Source: Bdellovibrio sp.
GTDB taxonomy: Bacteria > Bdellovibrionota > Bdellovibrionia > Bdellovibrionales > Bdellovibrionaceae
DNA length: 13,951 bases
Assembly (NCBI GenBank): GCA_003176075.1
Contig: PSRN01000283.1
Span: 1-13,951 of the forward strand
Direction of reading: 5' to 3'
Shown here: piece by piece, positions 6,885-13,334 of the stretch
Layout of the letters: the number at the start of each line of letters is the position of its first letter
Position numbering within the stretch: position 1 is the stretch's first letter
Program-made: the position numbers and the translations under genes
The notes under the pieces: generated by a model
What the model was told of the DNA's origin: nothing
What the model saw: only the letters and a program-made list of their open reading frames with translations
The model's database searches: none

Positions 6885-8720
6885 ATGCGAACGTTAGCAA
6901 AAGCCGATAAGCAGTTGAAGCGTCCTCGCGTCCTTCTTATTGATCCCCCTGATTTCGAAAGCTCGAAATCCGGAAATTTGCATCTACCTCTGGGTCTATT
7001 GGCTATCGCCAACTACGTAACCGAAAGGCACCTGGTTGCCTCAGTTCGGATCGTGGATTTGAGCCTTGAGCTCATCAAGAACGATTTCATCCATTCGGAG
7101 ACCTCTATCCTCGATCTCGTCAATCGATCTGGGGTGCTTTCTGCTGAGTGGGATATCATTGGATTGACAACTCATTTCACAAACACTTTGACTTCCATTT
7201 CCATCGGTCAGTTTATGAAGTCAAAGTATCCTTCATCTGTATTGGTTCTAGGAGGAATTCACGCCACGTCCTGCTATGGCAGCCTTTTGAAAGAGTATGA
7301 TTGCATCGACGCAATAATATTGGGTGAGGGCGAACTCGCTTTTTCCCAACTTTGTTCTGGCTGGTCTTCGGTCGAGCGAAAAGCATCTCTTAATCTTTCG
7401 ACCATTCCCAATATTGCTAGGAAAAGCGAAACGGGTGAAATTCTCGTGAGTGAACGCAAGCAGATTCAACTTGATACTGTTGGTTCCTACAAATTTGATT
7501 TCCTCGATTTGAAAGACTATCGAAGGGCTTCGACAAACGACTACTTTTGGGTGGAGACCGGTCGCGGGTGCATTTATCGGTGTGGATTCTGTATTAGCTC
7601 TAAACACTGGGGACATAAGACTCGATATTTTCCGATTAGGAAAATCGTGGATGATCTCGCCACGCTTAAGGCAGCCGGCATTTCAAAGGTCAAATTTACC
7701 CATGATCAATTTACCTTCGATAAGGAGAATCTTAAGCAGTTGTGTGGAAAATTTCTTTCCTCGAATTTACAGATAGAGTGGGGTTGCTATTCGAGAGTGG
7801 ATGAATTTCCAATCCACCTTGCCCCGTTAATGAAAGAAGCCGGTTGCCGGCAAATTTTTATTGGACTGGAATCGAAACTCCCATCCATCCAGTCTGAAAT
7901 TCGAAAACGAATTTCTAACGAGAAGTTAGAGGAAATCATCGCAGTATGCCATGATCTTGAGATTGAGCTGGAGACAAATATCATTCTTGGGTTCCCTGAT
8001 CAAAATGAAGAGAAATTGCTTGATGAGCTAGGATTTGCAGCATTATTGAAACTCAAATCGCAGGGACGTGTCTCAATTTCATCCCTCAGTCTTTACCCCG
8101 GAACGAGATATTTCGATGATCCAAAATACCGAGGTCTATTTAAGCTTGAAGATGCAATAAAATATCCCGATCTTTACAGTTTTCAATTCGAACATCGAAG
8201 AAAATTCTGGGGAATGTCCGTCGAGATCTTGGCTGAATGTTTCAGGACTTGGGCAACCTTTTTTCCACGAACAATTCAGTCGATCATGGGATCGAATGAA
8301 TTGAGAACGTTGTTCACCAATTGGCTAAATGAAAACTCAGGACGACTGACTGTCCTTCATGGTGAAAAAGACAGCGGCGCCCACTTGCCGGAGATCCTGC
8401 GCATGGCTTTGACCCATTGGACGAATTCAGAGCCAATTTCAAACTTATTGGTGTTTGAAGGAGCCATTGCCATAATGTCCGATGGTCGGACACCGGAGTT
8501 CACCTGGAATGGAAAAGATGGTCTTGAAATATCTCTTCAGGGACCACGCGGTTTTGCGAAAATAAAGGTGGGCCCGGAATTCACAGAATTAGATGGCCGC
8601 TGCGGCGATTTCCGATCATTTTTGTTTTCATCGCACAAGGAGGAAATCTGGATCGAGGAACTGGAAGACAACGGGAAATTCAATGGACAAATGGATGAGT
8701 TAAAGCAAAGGTGCCCTTAG
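6885..8720 (+). CDS. B12-binding-domain radical SAM enzyme
   Basis: This 611-residue protein has an N-terminal cobalamin-binding-like Rossmann domain (about residues 15-190: RVLLIDPPDFE, LPLGLLAIANY, VLGGIHATSCYG, DAIILGEGELAF). A radical SAM barrel follows, with the cluster motif CIYRCGFC (C229, C233, C236 in CX3CX2C spacing) and later strands such as QIFIGLES and NIILGFPDQNEE. Members of this family methylate unactivated carbons or carry out other radical chemistry on natural products, lipids and peptides. The last 140 or so residues form an extension I do not recognise. I prefer ATG 6885 because AGGA at 6874-6877 is seven bases upstream; ATG 6879 is only one base from it. The gene starts right after the hydrolase stop. 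A cobalamin-dependent methyltransferase is a fair guess, but the cobalamin axial-ligand motif DxHxxG is not seen, as is common in this class. Confidence 0.9.
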   Translation: MRTLAKADKQLKRPRVLLIDPPDFESSKSGNLHLPLGLLAIANYVTERHLVASVRIVDLSLELIKNDFIHSETSILDLVNRSGVLSAEWDIIGLTTHFTNTLTSISIGQFMKSKYPSSVLVLGGIHATSCYGSLLKEYDCIDAIILGEGELAFSQLCSGWSSVERKASLNLSTIPNIARKSETGEILVSERKQIQLDTVGSYKFDFLDLKDYRRASTNDYFWVETGRGCIYRCGFCISSKHWGHKTRYFPIRKIVDDLATLKAAGISKVKFTHDQFTFDKENLKQLCGKFLSSNLQIEWGCYSRVDEFPIHLAPLMKEAGCRQIFIGLESKLPSIQSEIRKRISNEKLEEIIAVCHDLEIELETNIILGFPDQNEEKLLDELGFAALLKLKSQGRVSISSLSLYPGTRYFDDPKYRGLFKLEDAIKYPDLYSFQFEHRRKFWGMSVEILAECFRTWATFFPRTIQSIMGSNELRTLFTNWLNENSGRLTVLHGEKDSGAHLPEILRMALTHWTNSEPISNLLVFEGAIAIMSDGRTPEFTWNGKDGLEISLQGPRGFAKIKVGPEFTELDGRCGDFRSFLFSSHKEEIWIEELEDNGKFNGQMDELKQRCP

Positions 8721-8734
8721 AAAAGGAGGCGATC

Positions 8735-8785
8735 GTGAAGATTATTAAAGTAAAAAAAAGAAAAATTCTACGACAATCTTATTGA
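8735..8785 (+). CDS. 16-codon basic peptide ORF with perfect Shine-Dalgarno
   Basis: Fourteen bases after the radical SAM stop, AAGGAGG (8723-8729) stands five bases before GTG 8735. The ORF reads MKIIKVKKRKILRQSY and then TGA (8783-8785). The peptide is strongly basic (8 of 16 residues Lys or Arg). Its stop overlaps an ATG (TGATG), which could couple translation to the next reading frame. This is the best ribosome binding site in the whole operon and it serves only a tiny ORF. Options are a peptide substrate for the radical SAM enzyme, a leader peptide controlling the next gene, or a degraded start of a former gene. It is too short to judge by composition. Confidence 0.35.
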   Translation: MKIIKVKKRKILRQSY

Positions 8786-8979
8786 TGCCCATTAAGGCAT
8801 TACCTGTATTTTGGAAAGCACGATTTGATAATGGAGGGCCTGCCAATGGGTGCCTCCGTTCTTTAGCATTTTCTAGACTTCAACTCTTTTCAAAGAAAGA
8901 GCTAATCGTAAAATGTGTCGAGCTAATGAGGTTGTTAAAATTTGTCTCCTTTTCTTGTTCTTGTCCCTCCCCCCAGTGA
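8785..8979 (+). CDS. possible 64-residue ORF coupled to the 16-codon ORF
   Basis: Starting at the ATG that shares bases with the TGA of the preceding mini-ORF, an open frame encodes MPIKALPVFWKARFDNGGPA and then about 44 more residues. It ends 67 bases inside the solute-binding protein gene, where it reads across the signal-peptide codons in another frame. It fills the otherwise empty gap between two operon genes and contains NGGPANGC, a motif that could suit a modified peptide, but no homology is recognised. The overlap with a confident gene and the Cys/Ser-rich end produced by it (FSCSCPSPQ) argue that at least the 3' part is accidental. Confidence 0.18.
   Translation: MPIKALPVFWKARFDNGGPANGCLRSLAFSRLQLFSKKELIVKCVELMRLLKFVSFSCSCPSPQ
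8833..8857 (+). promoter_or_regulatory. hairpin between radical SAM and solute-binding protein genes
   Basis: GGAGG (8833-8837) pairs with CCTCC (8853-8857). The stem can extend inward with GCC against GGT, leaving one bulged G and a loop near TGCCAAT. The left arm is itself a Shine-Dalgarno-like sequence eight bases before ATG 8846, which opens a six-codon ORF (MGASVL). No clean U-tract follows (GTTCTTTAG), so it is a weak intrinsic terminator at best. It could modulate expression of the solute-binding protein relative to the upstream genes by attenuation or processing. Confidence 0.35.
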
Positions 8980-10433
8980 CTTGGGGAATCACTTTTACTC
9001 GGTATCTTCCAGATCGAATTGTAACTTTAGACCCATTGAATACTGTCGACAGATACAGCCAATTTGTGGTGATACAAATATTCGATTCACTTTTTGCACT
9101 ACAAGATGAAATGCCTAAGCCCCTCTTGGCTGAGTCCTATTCATATGAAAACCAAGGGAAGGAAATCAAAATTGTGCTGCGGAAAAACGTGGTTTTTCAC
9201 GACGGAAGACCTTTTACCGCCGATGATGTGGTCTTTTCGATCCAAAGAATATGCAACGGTCGCAAAGGAAATGCAAAAATCTTGCCTATCATAAAGGGTT
9301 GCATCTCCAAGAATTCATTGGGTGTGCGAAAGATCAATGATTTTGAAGTTTCCCTTCAGTTGATCCAAAATTTTCCGCCTTTTATTTCTTACTTGGCGTC
9401 ACCTCAGTTTATGATTTTACCCCAGAATTTCCATGGATTAAGTGAAGCCGAGTTTTTTCGACATCCAGTCGGAACCGGTCCCTTTAAGCTTGTCTCAAGC
9501 TCGGAAAGCAAAGTCGTTCTGGCGAAGAACGAAAATTACTTCCGAGGAAATGCCCAGATTGATCAACTTATCGGCCTCATTGACACGCCCGAAAGGATTT
9601 ATCAACGACTTAAGGATGAATCCATAGATGATATTTTTCCACTTTCACCGCCAGATCATTTTCCAAGTTCTTATCAAATAACTCAAAACAATACGGCCTC
9701 GTCGATTTTGCTAGTCTTTCCAAAACTCCGAAAACCATTCAACAATCAAATGCTTCGCCGTGCCATCAGGGCAGCGGTACAAAACGACGAGATCGGTAGA
9801 ATTCTCAAATCGCATGCCGGCGTGATTCCCGGTGAAACCGTAATTCCCTGGGGTGCTCTCGGTTTCAATAAGAATGCCAGTCTGAATTTTAGTCTGGATG
9901 CGGACATTAATGAACTTGTCAAAAAAGCGGGATATGCCACAACGGGAGATGTTCCAGAGTTTACGATTTGCTCGGCATTAAAGGCGCCCTTTACGCAAGA
10001 GATTCCGGAACTACTCCTAAAACATCTCATAAATCTAGGATTCCGTGTACGCCTGAAAATCCAGACCATTCCGGAATTGATAAGAGACCTTCACAGAGGA
10101 ACTCCGGAAATCATTCTTTTTTCTCCAACTATGGCCTCGACAGACACTTATCAGTTCTTAAGGGATTTTGAGTCCACATCGGCAAGCGGATTTTCGCCAA
10201 TGGACAAACAATTTGATAAGACACTGAGTTCGGCGCTCATTTCTTCTGATAGAATGGTCCGCGGGGAATATTATAGGAAGGCCGATCAGATCTTGGTTGA
10301 AAGGGATTATGTCATTCCATTGGGACATATTGTTTATCAAACATCTCTTCGAAAGAAAGGCTGGAATATGCCAGAGATGACTTTCCTCGGTCCATTTCTA
10401 ACTCCGGCTTATGAAACAGCTCCAAAAAAGTAG
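8913..10433 (+). CDS. exported family-5 solute-binding protein (peptide/nickel type)
   Basis: This 506-residue protein belongs to the SBP_bac_5 family (DppA/OppA-like cluster C). A signal peptide is clear: basic N-region, then ICLLFLFLSLPPV, with cleavage near residue 25. The family signature runs through residues 85-113 (VLRKNVVFHDGRPFTADDVV, then FSIQR). PVGTGPFKLVSS and NYFRGNAQIDQL are typical later segments. Such proteins bind di- to oligopeptides, and some bind nickel, opines, sugars or lipid-linked peptides. There is no lipobox, so it is soluble in the periplasm. No permease or ATPase genes lie within the window, so it either shares a distant ABC transporter or presents ligand to the sensor part of the MFS-kinase. 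No strong Shine-Dalgarno sequence precedes the ATG; AAAGAG lies about 11 bases upstream. Family is certain, ligand unknown. Confidence 0.93.
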   Translation: MCRANEVVKICLLFLFLSLPPVTWGITFTRYLPDRIVTLDPLNTVDRYSQFVVIQIFDSLFALQDEMPKPLLAESYSYENQGKEIKIVLRKNVVFHDGRPFTADDVVFSIQRICNGRKGNAKILPIIKGCISKNSLGVRKINDFEVSLQLIQNFPPFISYLASPQFMILPQNFHGLSEAEFFRHPVGTGPFKLVSSSESKVVLAKNENYFRGNAQIDQLIGLIDTPERIYQRLKDESIDDIFPLSPPDHFPSSYQITQNNTASSILLVFPKLRKPFNNQMLRRAIRAAVQNDEIGRILKSHAGVIPGETVIPWGALGFNKNASLNFSLDADINELVKKAGYATTGDVPEFTICSALKAPFTQEIPELLLKHLINLGFRVRLKIQTIPELIRDLHRGTPEIILFSPTMASTDTYQFLRDFESTSASGFSPMDKQFDKTLSSALISSDRMVRGEYYRKADQILVERDYVIPLGHIVYQTSLRKKGWNMPEMTFLGPFLTPAYETAPKK

Positions 10434-10495
10434 ATGATTTTCGTTTGTCCCACAACTGCTGACCAGGTTGCTCTCAGGTATGTTGACCACGTAAA

Positions 10496-10524
10496 TCAAC
10501 AATCATGGTTGAATCCCTTTTTTT
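10496..10524 (+). terminator. possible weak intrinsic terminator after the solute-binding protein gene
   Basis: TCAAC (10496-10500), loop AATCATG, GTTGA (10508-10512), then five bases and a run of seven T (10518-10524). An upstream GTTGA (10482-10486) could pair with the same TCAAC as an alternative. The stem is only five base pairs, so strength is doubtful. The position, 60 bases after the stop and before a converging gene, is right for a terminator. The 160 bases between the convergent genes otherwise hold only a spaced repeat ATCCCTT (10513-10519) / AAGGGAT (10544-10550). Confidence 0.35.
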
Positions 10525-10593
10525 AGTCGAATCGATGAAGATGAAGGGATAGTACTTGGACCATGGGGATAGCCTCAGTCGCTGCAAGAACTA

Positions 10594-11634
10594 CTACCTT
10601 TCACTGACCTTTCGGCGTTTATGTCCGGTCGTCGCAGACTGTGCAGGCGCCGCATCCTGTGCGGCCATTTTTCTCCAGTCGAGATTCTTATTCTTAATGA
10701 ACTTGCAAAATTCTGAAGCCGGTATTGCCAGATTATCCTTTCTTTCTGATGACTCGATACCATCGGCAATTGTGAATTCTTCGCTTTCAGCGAATTCATC
10801 TTCCACTCCGCCGCTCACATTAAGTGCAACAATGACCCAAACCCCATCATCGCCAGTCCTTGGATCATGCCAAATTAGCGGCGCTCCCAACGTTCCTCTT
10901 GTCGTCGTACAATTGTGTGTAATTAAACCGTTGTTATCCACACCAGTTACATCGCATCCTTCTTCACCACCACGAATCAAGGAAGAGGTCGACGTTCCAC
11001 TTTCTATCTCACCCAAGTCGGAGTAAAAACCGATGAGCCCGAAAAAGCCTGGTGGTATCTTTTCTTTTCCAAAATTTTCTGTCAACTGAACGGAATTAGC
11101 GGGATTACAAAGCAAAGGCGCCATGCCCAAGTCTCTCTCCAAGCGAAGATAAGCCCAAGCCGAGGTAGGCTTGGCAATAGATCTTGATCGATTTTTTGCC
11201 AAGGCGTTGTCACCAGGAAAGACACCTACCACTTTTGCAACTTCGTATTTCTTGCTGCCGTAGTTCCAAATTCTAAAAGTAAGGCCCTCTTTTATCACGC
11301 CAGTACGATCTGATTTTGCCACACATTCCAGCGCCGTCAAGACTCCCGCCTCTCCAACTAAGGCACCGGTGCACCCCTCCTTGGTCCCTCCGGAGATCTG
11401 CCCCGCAACGATCCATGGCAATTTTGAAGATTGCTCATGCACTCTACGCATGTTCGCGCGTGGCCCATAACGGACTTCCTCAGTTGCATTCCCAACAGAA
11501 TCGCGAATTTTTGCTGACCCGGTGTGAACGGCATGAACATATGATTGAAAGAGAAAAGAACATGCCAAGAAGGACAAAGGAATGACCAAGGTTGTAATGT
11601 TTCTGCGTTGTATGTGCAAAAGTCTTATCTTCAT
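10594..11634 (-). CDS. exported S1-fold pseudoprotease (trypsin-like, inactive)
   Basis: This 346-residue exported protein has a chymotrypsin/V8-type fold. A signal peptide (basic start, then TLVIPLSFLACSFLF) ends near VHA at residue 35. The landmark segments align readily with active S1 proteases, but every catalytic residue is replaced. ALVGEAGVLTALECVAKS matches the TAAHC region with E103 in place of His. TSAWAYLRLERDLG matches the DxALLxL region with A159 in place of Asp. NCTTTRGTLGAPLI matches GNSGSPL with L249 in place of Ser. The cysteines C88 and C104, and C227 and C242, remain placed for disulfides. The fold is therefore kept without hydrolysis, pointing to a binding or scaffold role in the periplasm or outside. 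The start is well defined: GAAGGAG precedes ATG 11634; an in-frame start at 11667 is less likely. It is divergent from the coiled-coil protein gene. Confidence 0.82.
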   Translation of the reverse strand: MKIRLLHIQRRNITTLVIPLSFLACSFLFQSYVHAVHTGSAKIRDSVGNATEEVRYGPRANMRRVHEQSSKLPWIVAGQISGGTKEGCTGALVGEAGVLTALECVAKSDRTGVIKEGLTFRIWNYGSKKYEVAKVVGVFPGDNALAKNRSRSIAKPTSAWAYLRLERDLGMAPLLCNPANSVQLTENFGKEKIPPGFFGLIGFYSDLGEIESGTSTSSLIRGGEEGCDVTGVDNNGLITHNCTTTRGTLGAPLIWHDPRTGDDGVWVIVALNVSGGVEDEFAESEEFTIADGIESSERKDNLAIPASEFCKFIKNKNLDWRKMAAQDAAPAQSATTGHKRRKVSER

Positions 11635-11696
11635 GGCTTCTCCTTCACGTAGCTTGGGTTTTCCCACAACTAAGAAAGAGCCGCCACAAACTTGCG

Positions 11697-11726
11697 ACCT
11701 AACAGAAAAATTTTCTAGGATGTCAA
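11697..11726 (-). promoter_or_regulatory. possible promoter of the pseudoprotease gene
   Basis: On the minus strand an exact TTGACA (complement of 11721-11726) lies about 90 bases before the ATG at 11634. The -10 region at 17-18 bases is poor (GTTAGG or TTAGGT). The spacer contains AGAAAA-A-TTTTCT (11704-11716), a near-perfect inverted repeat that could be an operator. Only the -35 is convincing. Confidence 0.3.
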
Positions 11727-11741
11727 TAACTTGTACGAATC

Positions 11742-11769
11742 TGAGACGGACTAACTCAAACTCGTCTCA
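11742..11769. repeat. inverted repeat TGAGACG...CGTCTCA in the divergent region
   Basis: Seven-base arms TGAGACG (11742-11748) and CGTCTCA (11763-11769) are exact reverse complements with a 14-base spacer, between the divergent genes. The arms share the core GAGAC with the second repeat at 11804-11822, so the region holds four copies of this half-site in alternating orientation. That arrangement is typical of a dimeric regulator's binding sites; no regulator gene is adjacent. Confidence 0.45.
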
Positions 11770-11803
11770 AACCAAAACAATTTGAATCAAAAATCCGCGT
11801 ATT

Positions 11804-11822
11804 CGGTCTGAAAACGAGACCG
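11804..11822. repeat. inverted repeat CGGTCT...AGACCG upstream of the coiled-coil protein gene
   Basis: CGGTCT (11804-11809) and AGACCG (11817-11822) flank seven bases, GAAAACG, ending 18 bases before the ATG at 11841. It may form a hairpin in the leader or act as an operator close to the start. No good Shine-Dalgarno sequence precedes this ATG, so translation may depend on structure or the message may be nearly leaderless. Confidence 0.4.
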
Positions 11823-11840
11823 CATGTTAATCTAGTCAAT

Positions 11841-13334
11841 ATGAGAATTCAAAACAAGATTGCGTTACTACTGGCTCCCATCGGCTTTTGGGCTTCGGTC
11901 TCACTCGCGGCAACTCCACTGTCATCTTCGGATTCTGACGATGTCGGAATGAGTCGTCAAGAAGCGATAGCAGCTAAACGGAAAGCCGATGAAAGCGGTC
12001 AACGCGCCGATGACTGGATACAGAAAGGTAAACACGCAATCGAACGGAAAAACCACATGGGAGACTCGAAAAGCAGGGAAGAGCTTCAGTCGGCGATCAA
12101 GGAGACCAAAGCGCAAATCGCCTCCATGAGATCGTCCGTCGATAGACTGGAGCACATTGTAGCCGATCTTGAGTCGACTCAACAAAACCATATGGCCTAC
12201 GCCACCCAGACCCTGATGCCACAAATCAGTGTCTGCCAAGCGAACAGCGGGCAGGAAAACAGCCCTAATTGCCAGCCTCAAATTGAGGAAGCTCAACAAA
12301 ACGTGGCCCAGGCGCAGGAAGCCCAGGCGGCGGCGGAGGAGGTTCGCGCTAAGCAAGTGGACTCCGCGAACCGAATTACTGAATTGGAGCAAGCGCAGGC
12401 TCAGCTTGAAAAGCGGGTCAAGGACGACACGGCGTTTTGCGATAAAGTGGGGTGCAACAAATCCGCCGACGACAAGTCGCCGGTGGCGAAGGACACGAGC
12501 GGTGGCAACCAAAGCCCCTCGGGTGGTGGTTCAAGTGCCCCTGCTAGCGAAGCCAAGAATTCGGCACCGCAATCCTCCAGCCCCGCGTCGTTGGGGTCGA
12601 TGCCGCCACCCCCCTCAGCCGCGCAAGCGAACGCCAATTTGGGGACGTCTGCCGCACCCCCCGCCCCCTCACAACCGTTGGGGAACGAATTTTCCTCCGC
12701 CCCACAAAAGCCCTTTGGCGCTGAACAACAGCAGTGCGAACTTCACCCCGAATCCTGCGGTCAAACGAAGCCAGCCGCAGCACCCCCTCAGGTGAACACC
12801 GCCGATTCGAGTGAAGCTTCTGGGCCTAGTGCCAGTGGCAAATCTGGAAATATCCTCACTCGCATGGTCGAATCGCTCGGGCACACCATTCGAGCGGCAT
12901 TTGCACCGCTCACCGGTTCGCCCAACGAAGTCGGAACTCCTGGCGAAAAGAATGCTGCCAACCAAACCAATTCAGCCGCCACAACACCAAACAACCAGAA
13001 CAGTCAGAAACAAAATCAGCGGCCCGCGAATGAAAACCTGAAAAGCGCTGGATTTTACCGGCCTGGCGTGGTCGGCTCGACGCAAGGAAGCTCCAAGACA
13101 GTGAACAACCGTGATCATTGGATGGGGGAGGTGACGAAATCGCCAAAAGCAGTCGACCCCGCGCAACCCCGCGGGCCCGCGAGTTCGCAGTTCGCACGCA
13201 TCCAACACATACTGAGAGGAACAGAATCCTACGCCTCATCACTTGGACCCATCGGCAAAGACGGAGTGACCGGGCCTCACACCAATCAGTTTCGCAAGAT
13301 CCGAATTCGCTTTGAACAATTGCACCTGGAGTGA
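11841..13334 (+). CDS. exported coiled-coil, Pro/Ser/Ala-rich protein
   Basis: I do not recognise this 497-residue protein. A signal peptide is clear (MRIQNKIALLLAPIGFWASV, cleavage near SLAA at about residue 23). Residues 40-210 are charged and Ala/Gln/Glu-rich with heptad character (RMSS-like turns aside, segments such as AQAQEAQAAAEEVRAKQVDS), so probably a coiled coil. Residues 215-440 are low complexity, rich in Pro, Ser, Ala, Asn and Gln, with PPPPSAAQANAN and similar stretches. A better-ordered end follows (FARIQHILRGTES to the C-terminus, positively charged). Six cysteines fall in three pairs: CX11C near 132, CX4C near 199 and CX6C (CELHPESC) near 300, suited to disulfides after export. 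The gene is more GC-rich than the genes before 11 kb. It is likely a periplasmic or surface structural protein; function is not known. Confidence 0.78.
   Translation: MRIQNKIALLLAPIGFWASVSLAATPLSSSDSDDVGMSRQEAIAAKRKADESGQRADDWIQKGKHAIERKNHMGDSKSREELQSAIKETKAQIASMRSSVDRLEHIVADLESTQQNHMAYATQTLMPQISVCQANSGQENSPNCQPQIEEAQQNVAQAQEAQAAAEEVRAKQVDSANRITELEQAQAQLEKRVKDDTAFCDKVGCNKSADDKSPVAKDTSGGNQSPSGGGSSAPASEAKNSAPQSSSPASLGSMPPPPSAAQANANLGTSAAPPAPSQPLGNEFSSAPQKPFGAEQQQCELHPESCGQTKPAAAPPQVNTADSSEASGPSASGKSGNILTRMVESLGHTIRAAFAPLTGSPNEVGTPGEKNAANQTNSAATTPNNQNSQKQNQRPANENLKSAGFYRPGVVGSTQGSSKTVNNRDHWMGEVTKSPKAVDPAQPRGPASSQFARIQHILRGTESYASSLGPIGKDGVTGPHTNQFRKIRIRFEQLHLE

Noticed and set aside
4918..8720. 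Known antibiotic-resistance role for the acyltransferase (Vat/CatB-like)
   Set aside because: The fold is shared with many sugar and small-molecule acetyltransferases; sequence alone does not show a drug substrate, and the neighbours do not suggest resistance.
10556..11026. Plus-strand frame of 156 codons, Ser/Pro-rich
   Set aside because: It is the antisense shadow of the well-supported pseudoprotease gene and has no ribosome binding site or recognisable domain.
11922..12512. Minus-strand frame of 196 codons
   Set aside because: Antisense of the coiled-coil region; Leu/Arg-rich composition is that expected from the complement of Gln/Ala/Glu codons, with no signal or family match.
12229..12795. 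Plus-strand frame of 188 codons, very Arg/Pro-rich
   Set aside because: It is a shifted reading of the GC-rich low-complexity part of the coiled-coil gene; composition alone explains the openness.
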